This document shows, piece after piece, positions 32,404 to 45,889 of a DNA stretch of 64,000 nt. The DNA is from Melastoma dodecandrum (lineage: Eukaryota; Streptophyta; Magnoliopsida; Myrtales; Melastomataceae), in the NCBI GenBank assembly GCA_029817715.1, contig JARUPY010000537.1, positions 186,001 through 250,000 on the forward strand. The letters run 5' to 3'. The notes beneath the pieces are model-generated. The model had not been told where the DNA came from, did not search any database, and saw only the letters and a program-made list of their open reading frames with translations. Numbering within the stretch: position 1 is the first letter of the stretch; each line of letters begins with the position of its first letter. The position numbers and the translations under genes were made by a program.

Positions 32404-33860
32404 ATAGAATTTTTAGAAAGAGAAGAGTTTGCAAGTTCTCTAGAGAGAGAGTTAGCTATTATGTTGTGATCAAAAGAGATGTATTCGACCTCATATTTAT
32501 GATCGCTAAACCATTCTTGCAACCTTAGGAGTCTAGTTTGCCTAGCTTCCTAAAGGTTTTTTGAACCTTTTTACATAAGTCGAGTCAGAGCGCACTCAGA
32601 ATTTCTTTAGTGCCAAAAAGATGTAAAAAGCCTTAATTCCATTTTCAAGGCTAATACCTCATTTTCGTGTATCGGGTATCGAAGCTCGTAGCCCATGAAA
32701 CTTCCCGACCAATACTTACAAACGGGTTCCGGCTTTCTTCCTCTAATTTTGAGAACAGCCCCCCGATCAATTTCCAGGACTAACTCATCCTTATCAGAAG
32801 GCTAAACAAGCTGTGGTAAATTTTTAACCTTGGCTTTAATCCTCTGAATTGATTGAGAATTCCCATCTTCCCATATCCAAGGATTCATAGAAGATGTCTT
32901 CCTTGAAATCCTACCCAGATCTCAGGAAGGATCTTTCACAAACTTTCTTGCATAGTTAATAAATCCGCAGAATCTTTGGACTTGCTTTTTATCCTCAAGT
33001 CTGTCAGGAAATTCAACTATTTCCTCGGCAATATGACTGTGAAGTTTAGTTTTTCCCTTCTCAATCTCCATGCTTAAGAAATTAACCGATTCCCTAAACC
33101 ACTCTATCTTACACTCAGATAGAATCATGCCCTCCTATCGGAAGACATCAGTCACCTTATCAAGGTGCCTCATGTGGTCGTCCTCAGTCTGACTGTAGAC
33201 TAACACATCGTCTATATAGACCGCAAAATTTGCGGACCTGCTTGAAAGCATTATCCATTTTACGCTGAAAGACGCCTGGACCATTCTTCAGCCGAACGGC
33301 ATAACCAGCCATTCAAACATTCCTTGCGGAGCATTAAAGGCAGTTAGAGGAACCGACTCTTTTTTCATCTTGACTTGCCAGTAACCACTTTTCAAGTCAA
33401 ATTTGGAAAAGTAATTTAGTTGGCTCAAAGTGATCCTATCAATAAGATATCCCGTAGTAGGAATCTTATAGTCATTGTCCTTTGTAGCTTTATTAAGCTG
33501 ACGATAATCTATTACCATACGTGCTTTACCTCGCACCTGCTCAACATGGTTAATTACCATAAAGGCAGGACTAGAATGCGAACTATATTTGTCCCTAATC
33601 AAGCCTTTCCCAAGCAACTCAGGAATCTGTTTGTCAAATTTCTCAACCATTTCAGCCGTATACGTAATGTTTCTGGCTCTTATAATGGTTCCGGGATCCT
33701 TCAACTCTAATCTAGCCTTTAAGCCATTTCGAGTCCACAATTGTAATGGGTCTTCACTAAAGTTGTCGGCCAGTTTTACATTGAACTTATCCCATTTTGT
33801 CCCTGTTAACTTTACAGCCATGCACACTTCTTGTTTACGAAACAAGTCGTCATATCAGCT
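32328..33860 (-). pseudogene. EPRV-C reverse transcriptase and RNase H
   Basis: The RT frame (33845-33288) contains EVCMAVKLTGTKWDK, MVIDYRQLNK, FDLKSGYWQVKM and FEWLVMPFG. A frame change near 33290 precedes the catalytic YIDDVLVYS (33187-33213). The linker (33128-32922) is uninterrupted at the place where the Sirevirus entered EPRV-B. RNase H follows with several breaks and ends FDHNIIANSLSREL at about 32440. Here the last catalytic Asp position reads Asn (IANS in place of IADS), one more sign of decay. Confidence 0.87.
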
Positions 33861-34039
33861 AGAACTATTGGTATTCGTTGGAGAAAACACGGTTTGCATC
33901 CAATCATGCACTTGTTCTACCAACCGACATCCATTCATGCTCACCCGGGTAACACTATGCTGAGCTCGCACTCTGAAAGCTCTTTTACATGGTGAATCAC
34001 CACAGTACTCTGTCCATTTGACCGGAGAGAACCCAAATT

Positions 34040-35599
34040 TTAGCCTTAATTTAGGCTATGGGAGAATACTGATCTTTACACCACTGATGGAAAAATCGTC
34101 TGCATCCTGCACAAAAGGAAGGTTCTCCTTTTGTCCCATAAGGAAGGCATTACCCAAAATGATATCTGCCTCTAGTAAAGGGTGTGCAAGAATATCTTTA
34201 ATTATGAACTTTTATCCACCAATAAAGCCGGTACGTTAATTGCCTGATGGCTAACAATTGTTGCCATACCATCGATGTTCACCATATGGATGGACCTTTG
34301 CAATGGCTCCCACCACTCATCTGGCAGTGCATTGAGTCTAGCATAACTTATGCTACACCTAGTGTCTCTCAAGGTATCCAGAGAGTACTCATAGTATCCA
34401 GGAAATTTGAAAGTTAGAGCAACATATGTGCTCAGTTCTTCCTTCCTGACACTAAAACTCTTGTGTCTAGTCACCTCTCGGGATGGTTCTATCATCCTCC
34501 AGATCTCGTCTACCAGAATAGACCTCTGCTCGGCTATTTGCTCAATAACCTTACAGACTTCAGGAATACTGGATAGAGAGTTATCCGGATAGGTGACTCT
34601 CATCATCCTTATTAATTCCTCTCTCGGTTGGTCTACTAGGTCCTCATAGATTGGTAATGATACTTGTCTATACCGTATGATTCTACCCATATGTTGTGAT
34701 AGGGTTCTAGAATCAACAGACCTTCGAGACATCTCCTCTACTAGTGGAGGCGCAGATGCTTCTGCTGGTCGAGACATTATTATGTCATTTTCCACATCAC
34801 TAGCTCTTGACGAAACTTCAGAGAGCGTATGAGTTCTTGGCTCTCTCAGGATTGGCATCCTTACAAGCAACTGCCTGTCAGCTCTGTCACTAAGCCTTGA
34901 CGGTTCACCCAACATGAGAGTAATCTCATTACCTCTTTGTCGGATATTAGCCGCACTAATCGTTATAGAGTTACTACCAAGCTCAGTCATAACCCAACTT
35001 CTTGACCAGGTTAACTCCAGTGGGTTTACCTCACGCCTGTGAAATTGTTGGTAGTTGTTATGACCTTCCTCGAACAACTCGGTAAGTTTCGAGATGTTTC
35101 TCACACTCGGATTGGTGGTATTTATCAATCGGTAAATCACCCTAGTGTGAAACGCCAAAAACTTAGATTGGGGATTCATATGATCCATGTTCATCGATTT
35201 GATTCTTAGAGTCAATGAATTCCCCAAACAACGATCGTCCAAGGCCATCATAAAATTTGGATGGACTTGAAACCATACATGGCCATGTGCAAGGTTGGCT
35301 TGTATACCTGATATCAGCTGATCTTTAAACTCTCGCCACCATTTATCGATCACAGCTACTACCACAAGACTATCCGCCGGTAAATGAAACAGCGGGATTA
35401 ATCCTACCTAGATCAACCCAATGTGGATATAGTTATATACACCTCTCACAGTTCGCATGGTTTCCCGAATGCGTTGTACGTTTAGTAATGGGATGTCCAG
35501 CGTCTCAAGCTCAGTGCTTGTGACCTGTGCCGTCGCCTCCGACTGCGAGATATCTATTATTGATTGAAAACTAAATCTCGATACATTATAGACTTCCCT
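34040..35599 (-). pseudogene. EPRV-C movement protein and protease
   Basis: The movement domain lies at about 35440-35050 (VYNYIHIGLI, KWWREFKDQLISG, FQVHPNFMMAL, HTRVIYRLINT). A TAG after IHIGLI at 35408 matches the one in EPRV-B. The long frame 35365-34202 then covers the linker and protease. The active site reads DTRCS, as in EPRV-B, where EPRV-A has DTGCS. The protease tail is cut by stops near 34214 and 34060. Confidence 0.85.
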
Positions 35600-37461
35600 C
35601 ACATTAACATTAGGCAACCTCCACTCTAGAATTGACTGGGATGGATCTTCGTACCGATGGGTTTCTTCTAGCACCTGATTTGTTGTTTCCATGGAACCAA
35701 CTCATCACCATCTCCGTTCTGCTCTGCTCTCATCATGATCAGATGTGCAGTCCAGAGATTAGAATCATCCTCTGAGTCTGTATCGTAGTTTGATACTATC
35801 TCATAAATCGTTCTACCTCCGAGTCCAAGTCAGAAATATCCTGCTCATCAATTGGTTCGTAAGCCTGGATTTCTTCCTCACGACTCCTGTCATTAAGAAA
35901 TACCATTCGGAGTCTTTCTCTCATTTGCTTCTTCTTTGGACAAGCATCCGCTTTGTGGACTTTTGATCCACAAAACCAGCAGTAATTACAACTGCCCCAC
36001 GGTTTCCCTTTCAGACACTTAGGTTCTCTACCATGCTTACACTTAAAGGCATCGATCCTATCCTTATCCTTGAGGTTATCCCGTCTCCTTACAAACCTTT
36101 TGGGTTTGTAAGCAGGACCTCTCCTTTGTTTGTTTTGATGTCTCTCTTTGGCCAAACTTTCCTTTTGTTGTATCCAACAAACCTTTTCTTCTTAGGAATG
36201 TTTCTAGCTCTCAAAGATTTACCTGGAGTATCGCAACCATACCTCCCAGGCACATACTCAATCTGAGAACAACAGCTCTTATTCAGGTAAGGTAGCTTCT
36301 TAGCTGCCTCTTTTACTTGGAGCTCAGTACACGTTTTTCTCATCACGTACTAGACCGCCTGAATCTTACCTCCAAGTTCAGGAACAATTTTATCCTCGAC
36401 TAGAAGCAATTCGTAAGCCTTTTGCGCCACCTCCGGCCATGGTTCTGGAAGTTTTGCAAAAAAGGTTGTAATAATACTTCTGGAACTCACACACGTAGTT
36501 GTCGAACAGACACATATCACAGATCTATAGTTTAACCAGAGCAGTCATTGATTGCTCTTTTTCCACTGTCTCAGTAGACAACGAAAGACCACAGCTCTCG
36601 TTTGAATGCATCAGCGATGATTGCTAATACACTGTCAACGGTCAACGCTTGATCTATCTTTTCCTTGATGTCTGTGTGAGCCACCAAAGTTTTCCAATAT
36701 TTCTACGTCGTTCCCATGAGTGCTACCACACACAATTCATAGACTGACCCAGGGGACAATATCCCAGCAAATGTAGTCATCCGAATAAGTGATATCCATT
36801 CATCTATCTTTTCATATACGTGCTTCTCACAATCTATGTCCAGAAAAGCACCATGGGTGATTATCGATTTTAAGACATTATCCCTCGAAATAAATTCCGG
36901 TTTGGTTCTATGGGGATAGTCCGACCTGTAAATCTGCCTCTTCGCAGTAACCAATTCATTGAACGTTCTATTATCCAAGTGAACTGGCGTTTCATCTGCC
37001 AGACCCAAGGCTTTCCTCAGGTCTTTTGCCAACTCTCCACTCTGAGAGTTCAAGTTTGCACTTCGCTTTCATGGGTCTAAGATATACGGAGCCACTGACT
37101 CATTGTACATCTCATCCACACTCTTGCCTTGACCCTGGTTGGAATTTCTTCCTCCCAGTTTCAACTTTTCGACTGGTTTTCCAGTTGTACTCTCTAGTCC
37201 AGAAGTCACCTCTGTTTCAGGCCTTTTTAAACTTCTTTCGTGCTCTAATGAGTCTAACATCTTGTTTACTGTAGATCCTACTTCCTGAGCAACAAAGTTT
37301 CGGCTCTCAAGACTAACATGTACCTCTTTGAATGGTCAGCTGAGTTAAAAGATTATTTATACTCTTGCTAATACCATAAGGAGTCATTCTAGACTCATCA
37401 ACGAACCCCAATCTTGCAAGAGTCCCGAAGGATTTACAATGGATTTTTCTTCTCCAGCCAT
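35600..37461 (-). pseudogene. EPRV-C coat-protein region
   Basis: Starts at ATG 37461 (MAGEE), with matching segments to EPRV-A: DETPVHLDNRTFNELVTAKR, YELCVVALMGTT, a Lys/Arg-rich block and the knuckle CWFCGSKVHKADAC near 35940-35990, then an acidic tail. Breaks occur near 37260, 37060, 36700, 36350 and 35800. The order coat then movement is the same as in EPRV-A. Confidence 0.8.
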
Positions 37462-37609
37462 TCTGAAAATCTAATCAACAGATCTTATTGGGGTGTATCT
37501 GAAACAGGTCAAAAGTTTAGGCCACTCAGAGATATTTCCTAAACATTAGGATAAATTGGAAAATTTTTGTAAATTTGGAATATTTTTTGATAAAGAGGCC
37601 TATGAGAAA

Positions 37610-39317
37610 AGTCCCAATAGAATGGTTCACTTTTCTAAATATAAAATACTTCTAAAAATAAATTTCCAAAGCAGTTCAATTATTTTGACCGAAAAACGTG
37701 CTTTTAGTGGGTCCACAAAAAATCATTTTACATAATTTTTGGGTGACAAATTTAGTCTAAAACCAAAATATCTTATAAAGAAATACAAAAAAATATTGGG
37801 AAATTACAAAAATAGTCCATTTCTTAGTAAAAAAAATCTATTATACGAAGAAGTCCATACTGGATAGAACTTTGCCATCGAAAGAGGAATATCAATAATG
37901 CTCTGTTTTGACGTTTTCCGATGTTAGAAAAATACATGACAAAATGGTAAAAAAATATTTAGAAAATTTTCGAAATTTTTGGAGAATCGTGGATTCGCAA
38001 CGAAGAATTGAGGATTACTTTAAGGAATCGAGTGTTTTCTTTTAGAAAAAAATGATTCGCTTCTGAAAATCAATGATCAATTATCTACTTCTGAAAATGA
38101 TGAATCCACTCGGAGAGACGGTGTCAGAGAGAAATTAGGGTCCGCTTTTAAAAAAAATTATTCATCCAAATTTTAATAAATATAATTAAAATATTAAAAT
38201 AATACGTGTGCAATTATCATTTACGAACCTCATGTAACTTACCAACGAAAGAGTAGCAGCAATAATGCTCTGTTTTGACATTTGCAACGGGTTAGGAAAA
38301 TATAGGACAAAATATTAAAAAAGTATTCAGGGGATATGAGTCATGTGGGACCCACCGTCAAACGGAGCGCTCAGTTTTTTACTTCATCATCATGAGGTGG
38401 AGTTGGTGGGATTGCGGATTAATTTGGGGGATAAACTCCCTAAGTAAATTAAATTTATTTATAGAATAGCAACTATGCTTTTTGGAACTAGTTCGATATT
38501 GGCTATGAGGGTTTTGTAATTCACACCTTAGACTTGTGAGCATTTTCAAAAATTTAGAAAAGTTGCTATTCGCAATAGCAAGATTAGAGTCACATGTGGA
38601 GCTCTTGGTCATGCTGTGAGTTTCTTCTGGGATCTGTTCAATCACGGTTTATAACCATCATTTGCATTCCCGAAATTGCTAAACTTTGACCATAACCACG
38701 GCGATTATCCATGTTTGCACGAGATGGTCAACTAACTTTTTTATATAAAAAAACATTGACGTCGAGAAAGTAAAATTGCAAAAGAACTGTTCACGCAACT
38801 TTGAAAAAAAAGAAATTTGCGATAAAAAACGAACACCTCTTAGTAAAAAAACAAAATCTATTATACGAAAAAGTCAATGCTGGACAGAACTTTACCATGG
38901 AAAGAGGAATATCAATAATGCTCTGTTTGGACGTTTTCGGACGGGATAGAAAAATTCATGACAAAATGGTAAAAAAGTACATAGAAAATTTTCGACGTTT
39001 TTAGTGAATCGTGGATTCGCTACGGGCAATCGATGATCAAGTGAATCGTGGATTCGCTTTTCGAAATCGAGTGTCCCCTTTTGGGAAAAGATAATCCGCT
39101 TCTGAAAATCGATGATCAATGATTTACTTTGGGAATGATGGATCCGCTTTGAGAGACTAGATATCAATTCGGGAGATTGAGCTCCGGTTCGGATAAAATC
39201 TATTTACTCAGATTTCGATAACTATAATTAAAATACTAAAATAATACATGTGAGATTATCATTTACAAACTTCATATAACTTTACCATCGAAAGAGGAAT
39301 AGCGATAATGCTCAATT
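37610..39317. repeat. Unit 1 repeat array with 340-390 bp period
   Basis: No gene. A core close to ACCATCGAAAGAGGAATATC followed by AATAATGCTCTGTTTTGACG occurs at 37875, 38241, 38894 and 39284. Between cores come ACATGACAAAATGGTAAAAA, a GATTCGC-rich stretch with ATCGATGATCAATGAT, and ATAATTAAAATA. A separate module at 38462-38740 (GCAACTATGCTTTTT to CATGTTTGCACGAGATGG) recurs at 39978-40165 and 53486-53750. Five further cores lie in unit 2. It may be an old satellite or the inside of a non-autonomous transposon. Confidence 0.75.
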
Positions 39318-39830
39318 TTAGGAAGCGGCTAACGATACTTGCACATAACCGTTCGTACTTTACTAAATTCGCTTATGTTTTAAGTAAAATTTACTAAAAC
39401 AAATGACAGAATTAGAAAAGCATTTAGTAAACTGTACTAATTAGAAATCCCATTAAAAAATTGAAAACTTTTACGAACAAAAATTAGTAATAATTATGAA
39501 AAGTGAACAGTGATTTTTAAGTAAAATTTTTGAAACATATTAGAAATTATCCCTTATTTTTAGTAAACCATTACTAAAAAAATGTGGAAATTATTTCAAA
39601 AAATGGGTAAAAATACTAAACGCAGATTTAGTTAAATTTACTAAAAGTGAACGGTAATAAAAGTAGTAAAATTTACAAATTTGTTTACTGATTATCTCAT
39701 ACTTTTACTAAAAATGTGATTTTTTAGTAAATTTTGCTCAGATTTAGTAAATTTACGAAAAGTAAAATTCACTTTTATTAAAATTTACTAAAAGTAGTAA
39801 AATTTTTTCTGAGTTCTCTTGCATATTGAG
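39318..39830. repeat. Partial foldback-element copy, unit 1
   Basis: Begins GGAAGCGGCTAACGATACTT, close to the terminus of the complete element at 56655, and continues with TTAGTAAATTTACTAAA-type sequence. No opposite terminus is found; the similarity ends near 39830. It sits inside a repeat core (after AATAATGCTCAATTTTA), at the same place as the unit 2 copy. Confidence 0.75.
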
Positions 39831-40310
39831 CCCATTCGGTCGCAAAAAAGGTATACAACTTTAAACTCATTGTTTCGATAGGCGAATTTACAGTTAGTAA
39901 TTCAAAAATAGAGAATTCATTCAAAGTATGGATACTTGTTATTTATAACAGAGATTATCTAATGGCGTGTTTTTCTTGCAACTATGCTTTTTCGAACAAG
40001 TTCGATATTGGTTATGAGAGTTTTGTAAATCACTCTTGATCGTACCGTGAGTTCTTCTGGGATCTGTTCAATCACGGTTTATAACCATCATTTGCATTCC
40101 CGAAATTGCTAAACTTTGACCATAACCACGGCGATTATCCATGTTTGCACGAGATGGCCAACAGAAGGCAAGCAAACTATATTTGCCACAAGACATAATG
40201 TCAAATAACAATGTCAAAAATTACATTACAATACACAGTCCGATTGACTAATCATGCCCAATACATTAATAATGTCATTAGTTGTTACATCGGTGGAAGT
40301 AGCTCTGATT
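39831..40310. repeat. Repeat module shared with 53330-53890
   Basis: TTGAGCCC...TTCGGTCGCAAAAAA, GTTTCGA, CAACTATGCTTTTTCGAAC and the CACAGTCCGATTGACTAATC segment recur in the same order in unit 2. No ORF of interest. Confidence 0.75.
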
Positions 40311-41957
40311 GTGCTCGAGAATGGGGAATCGAGAGGTCTTCGCCGACCTCAGAGGAGAAGCTGTTGGCCCAGTGATTAAGACTAAGTGGGAGGTGAATTA
40401 ATATTAATGTCCAAAGGGTTCTTTTAAACTTTTTCACATAACTCCTAATAGCGGAAGACTAGACCTCCTGTTGGAACAGAACATGTGTGAGGTTTCTGTT
40501 TGCTATCGAACAAAATCTGAAGTAATTTGTCATTTACATCATCAATCAGACCAATGGAATGATTTTTGACAACTAATCAAACGAATCTAAATTAGGCTAA
40601 TAGTATACAGGACATCGGGTTGCTGTAGGTGGAAAGTATCTTGCTACATACAAATGATATAATTTGTTAGCGTAATAATCATATAAATCACATGAGATTA
40701 CTTCTATATTGCGACAACATGACGTCTATCATATTACCGTTAGGAATCAATCAAAGAATTATTGATTGTTATTATTATGTTTTATACTCGAATGAAAAAT
40801 ACACGCACATTAAAGTGTATTAATTGTCTTTCATATGAGCACAAAAGATGCGACAATGAGAGCATTTCTACAAATAGCCAAGGGTCGAGGAAGGAACGTG
40901 TTCAGACTTGGTGTACACATGAGAGGAAGCCCAGTGCATTAGCTTCTTCCCCTAGGATCACTCGTAAGTTACGGCGTTCTAAGCGGACAAAAGCGAGTAA
41001 CGTATTCATATTGTCTCTTTACCCCAAGTTCATGTAATTAAGTGGCCTTATCTTACGAGGCACCAGTTGTTGACACTTCTCATTTCAGTATTGTACTATA
41101 ATAACTCCACTTCACTATGATAGGTTGTGAAAAAAGAAGACACTAAAGTCATGTCGTCGACTACTTGTGGAGTGAAGGGCTTCTGGCTTGGTACATTCCA
41201 TAAATATAGTGGCTTAACTCACGGCATTTCACTTCGTGCACTTCATTGGTCTGTTGTTTTCTTTCTTCTACTATGGCATGATTTGGACTATTTAAAGTGA
41301 GATTATATGTTGCGCTGATGCTGTCATCATTTAAAGGCACGCGACCTCGTGTGTATTTATGGGACCAGTTGATCTCTGTTAGGTTCCGATTCGCTATTTT
41401 TAGTTTAGTCCTTCGGTGGCATGCCAGGAAAAGCGTGGCGTTACATTCTGACAATGTTTTGGGTTTGAATGATAGAAACATTGATATTCAAAATAAAAGT
41501 CCGAGAATTTCTTATGTAATGAAAGTGCTTGTGCTTGATTTGAAATTTGTTAATATTGATTAAATAATATATATCATTCTAATATTAATCAGGACATATT
41601 TTAGGTTTGCAATTTCATTATCGCTTAACCGAAAAAAAAACCTTATGGAAATTTTTAGATTTCTATAGATGAAAAAATGATTTTCTACGGCCTTAAAATT
41701 CTTACTTAGCAATTTCTTGTTGTCTAAATTAGTTGAGTCAAGAAAAGGCAAAAATACTTCATAACAGAAAATATAAATTTACTTGAAATTTTGACAAATT
41801 ATTTGGCAAAAAAATTAAAGTAAAGTAATACAGCAAAAACAAATAAATAAATACAATTAAAGGTTTGTGCAGGACATTTTAATTCACAAAATTCAAAAAT
41901 TATAAATAAGATTTTTGAACATTTTATAAAATTCACAAGTTACACCATCAAAGCACG
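40311..41957. other. Intergenic DNA, no gene seen
   Basis: AT-rich sequence between the repeat module and the 3' end of the resistance gene. The frames at 40762-41037 and 41161-41563 lack motifs, and the last two overlap on opposite strands. Nothing structural stood out apart from A/T runs. Confidence 0.6.
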
Positions 41958-44900
41958 TTATTTCAAATTTTTAGTGAACTCAACTTCTGGGAGGTATCCG
42001 ACGAGGGGCCAATAAACACCTTTGGGCTTGGAGCATTTCTTCTCTATTAGTGGACAGCCGCAAATGTTGAGCTTTTGCAGGGAGTCAGGGAGTCCGTCGT
42101 CCGGCAGCCATCTCATCCTCGGACAGTCACAAATCCCCAAAATAAGAAGGGAGGTGAGGTGGGCTCTGAGTCCTCTCGCCACCCTCTCCAACTTCTTCAT
42201 GTTGAAAATACCCAAACTCCAGAGGGATGAAGGGAGCAGACTACCCCATGCATCAGGAGACGGTGGAAAGCACTTCATCTCTTTCATGCATTGAATTTCT
42301 CCCCAAATGATCAAATTTTTTAAGGAGGCGAGACCACGCAAGCCCCATTCCTCAATTGGTTGACTCAGATTCCAGCACATCCCTATGCAAAGCGTATCCA
42401 GTTTCGGAGGCAAACCTCCTCTCGGAAACCTCGTGATGCCGTCGCAGTCCACAATTTCTAGACTTTTGAGGGATGTGAGGTCATGCATGTCATGAGGCAA
42501 AGGCTTCAACTTTGGGCAATGGTTAAGGGTAAAACTCGATAGGTTGCAAGGGAGAGCAGGGAAGTTGCCGATCTCTAATGCTGGGCAATCTTCAAGAGTA
42601 AGCTCGGAAAGGGTGGACAAGCATTGCAAGCTGTCTGACAAAGTCACAAGGGATCCGCAATGACTTATGGACAATATCCGCAGAGATCGAGAGAGTTGAA
42701 TATCTAATATCGAATCGAGTCCCTCGAGGTTTTCTATGTTAACCTCCTCGAGAGATTCCGGAAGTCTGATGCTGATGAGTGGGACTGCAGGAGACTCGAA
42801 CATTTCCGAAGCTTCACTTTTCTCAACCCAGGAGGCAGACCCGTCCTTGGGAAGGAAAAGTTCTTCCCGCAATTAACAATACTAATCTCATTCAAAGATG
42901 TAAGCCCAGATAAACCTTCTGGCAACTTCTCAAGACCTTCACAATCTTCTATTTCTAGTTTCTTCAGTTTAGGGGGCACTTGTTCCTCGCCATCCCCATC
43001 AACGAAGGTCTTAAATTCAGGACATCGCTCAATCCTCATCTCTTCGAGCGCAACCAAAGAGGTTGAGAAACTCCTGTCAAAGTGAACGAGTTGTGGAATT
43101 TCGCTAATTTTAATCTTCGTCATAGAAGTAAGGCCGACCAGACATTTCAGTAATCCTTCATCGCAACCTTCAATTTGAATCTCAGCGACAGATGGAAGGC
43201 TAAGAGTGCACCCTCCTTTCAATTTGGGACAATTCCTCACAATTAGTGTGAGGAGACGAGGGAATGGATGGTCGTTCTCGTAGTCTCCATTGGACGACCA
43301 CTTCTCCCAAGCACCCATTCCCACAAACATCAAACCCTTCAATGACCGAAATGGCCTATCGATCCCGTAAAACTCCGCACCTATTGAACTGATTGCTTCA
43401 AGACCCCCAACCAAAAGGAATTCCAGCAGTGGTAGTCGTCCAATGGGTGGCAACGAATCCACACCTTGGCAATTTGCCAAGGTTAATTGTACAACATTAT
43501 TCAAGCAATGATTATCAAACCAGGATGGAAATTTTTTGCCCCCATAGAAAAGTATTCCAAGAACTTCAATCTTACTGGGAGGTTGCAGATAGTCTAGGAG
43601 CTTTAGTTGATGGTCATCTTGGCTTGAAGTTTTTGAAATCGATCCCCAATCCAGAAATAATTCGTTAACCGCTTCTTTTTCAGAAAGATTAGCAATCTTT
43701 GCGTCTTCAACATCATTTACTACCAGCAAATTACGGACGCGCAACTCTCGCTGAATGAATTTGAGCGGTCCCAATTGCTTCAACTCCTGACCGGCTTCTT
43801 TGCCTACGACAAAGCTAGAGAGTACTTCAAGATTGGTCCTGTTGCCAATGTAGGGTGGCATCTCCTCCAAACTATCTGTATCACGTATGTCGAGATGGAG
43901 AAGATTTGTCAGCTTATGAATGTTCTTAGGCAACCTCTTAAGCTTTGTGCACCCTCGAAGTAGCAGAGATTGTAACTCGACCAAGTTACAAATTGATTCC
44001 GGCAACACTTCGATTTCTGTGTAAGAAAAATCAACGGAACGCAGGAGCTTCAACTCTCCAATCTGGTCGGGCACCTCTCTGATTCGAAAGTTACGCAATG
44101 ACAACATCCTCAGGTACTTCATATCCATTATCAAGCCTTGAATCACCTCCGAGGAGACAAAGACATTCGGTTCTGGAGTTCTAAATATTTGAAAAGTCAT
44201 AAAACTTCTCAGCTTTTTCATTGACCGATACGCGTCAAATCTCTTGTAAATACAATGTTCCCAATATGGTGCGACCATTGCCGCATGACGCACTTTGCCG
44301 AGTGACTCTTCACGAGAGGAGTCTTCCATATCCTCATCCGAGCTGAAGTATGAGTTGACAACTACCGACTTCGCGAGGTCATTGATGAGATCGTGCATTA
44401 AATAACTGGTCTTCTCATCCCTGGCTTTCTGAAGCAGCGACACGGCTTCTAAACGACATAGATTTTCCATCCCCACCTCTTGGTATGTTGTAGCGGTCCT
44501 CTTGTCCAACAAACCTTGTATGATCCATAGCCGAATTAACTCGTCTTGGTCGAACATGTAATCTTTCGGGAATAACGCGCATGCTGCGAAACATCTCTTC
44601 AAGTGAACCGGGAGATGGACATAGCTCAACTTTAATGCCGGAGGAATCTTTCCACGTCCGTCCTCTTTGTCCCAAATTCCGTGTGCTAACACACGCTCCC
44701 AACTCTCATCGTCGGTTTTGAAACGAAGCAGCCCTCCGATCGTCTTAATAGAAAGAGGCAGCCCCTTACACTTTTCGGCTAATCGAACCGCAATATCCTG
44801 AAGATGAGGGTGTCCTTCAAAGGTTTCCTCCCCAATGGAGTGATAGGCGAGCAAAGACAAGCAATCCTCCAACGGCAGCTGGTCCAACTGCCTCGGATCA

Positions 44901-45889
44901 CGGTCCCCGACCAATTTGGCGACCTCGAGGTTTCTTGTAGTGACTAGTATCCTGCTTCCTTTACTCCCAGAATACAAGGGCTTAAGAAGAGAATCGAGCT
45001 CGGCATAATTATCATTCCAAATGTCATCCAACACTATAAGAAACTTCTCCCCGGAAATTTTCTCATTGAGCAACTTCTGCAGCTGATTCAGATTCATCTC
45101 CGCTCTCGACGAAGATGGTGCTACCTCCTCCAGGATGTTCTTCGTGATGGTGGCACTGTCAAAGACGTCGGAAACACAAGCCCAGGCTTTCACTGTGAAG
45201 TCTGCCTTTTCCAATGATTTGTGATGATACAACTCTTGTGCCAGGGTTGTTTTACCAAGTCCGCCCATTCCCACGATTGAAACGACGGTAAAGGGTCGTA
45301 TGGAGTCCTCGGTTGCTTCGGATCGGGTCAGTCGAGCGAGCAACTCCTCCATTTGTTTCTCCCTGCCCACGAACTTGGGCTCACGAACGGAAGTGGTGAT
45401 GAAACGAGGCTTGTCGTCCTGACTTCGGCTTCCAGGATTCCGAACTAACCCAAGAATGGATATGCGGCCGAGGATTTCCTCCAATCTCTGGTCAACCTCC
45501 TCGATCTCGTTGGCCATACGACGACCCAAGAACAGGGCGTGTGGGTTGAACCGATAGCAGCAATCGATCAGGGAGTAAGGAAGTTTAGTCGACCGCGACA
45601 GGGCCCCCACCTTGGATGAATTCCGCTTGGCTTTGACGGACAACTCCTTGAGGAGGTCTTCCATGTCGTAGGTGACGTTCCTTAGATCTGCGAGCCACCG
45701 GCCTACAGCAGGGTCATCATCCATCTGCTTTTCCTCGGCAGAATCCATGACGTCTTGGATTGTCGGCAGCTTCCTATCCCACTTCTTGAGCTTGTCGGAG
45801 ATGTTGTTCATCCGGGCATACTCGGTGAGGAGGAGAGAGCCGATCAGGTTGAGGACGGGGGAAAGGAAATCCATTATCTTTCTCTTCAA
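41958..45889 (-). pseudogene. CC-NBS-LRR resistance gene (RPP13-like 1 type) with a frameshift
   Basis: A single-exon intracellular immune receptor. The main frame (45889-42734, 1051 codons) has a coiled-coil N-terminus with a variant EDVID-type motif (YDMEDLL, ~75), P-loop GMGGLGKTT (207-215), RNBS-A, kinase-2 LIVLDDIW (284-291), RNBS-B GSRILVTTRN, GLPL KGLPLSIKTIGGLL (375-388), RNBS-D CFAACALFPKDY and MHD (498-500). About 500 residues of LRR follow. The frame shifts at about 42760: FPESLEE-type LRR sequence continues in the next frame for another ~260 codons to 41958. Losing one C in a C run explains it, so this is either a young pseudogene or a sequencing error. A short frame upstream (45974-45878, MAGGDVLVDAIIIE) may be the true N-terminus, also one frame off. 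Confidence 0.9.

Larger units (their letters stand above)
29036..37601 (-). mobile_element. EPRV-C: 8.57 kb copy of about one Caulimoviridae genome length
   Basis: A single, circularly permuted viral copy on the minus strand: leader end, ORF1 (coat, movement, protease, RT, RNase H), ORF2, a TATA box, a small coiled-coil ORF, the primer-binding site, then the rest of the leader. Its edges are exact because unit 2 of the segmental duplication has the uninterrupted sequence (ATGAGAAAAGTCCC at 50026). ATGAGAAA is present at both edges here (29028-29035 and 37602-37609). The break lies between primer-binding site and ORF1. ORF1 and ORF2 are riddled with stops and frame changes. No integrase is encoded, so entry through break repair is likely. 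Confidence 0.88.

Noticed and set aside
44415..44702. Overlapping minus-strand ORF of 95 codons
   Set aside because: It lies within the NBS-LRR gene in another frame and has no support.
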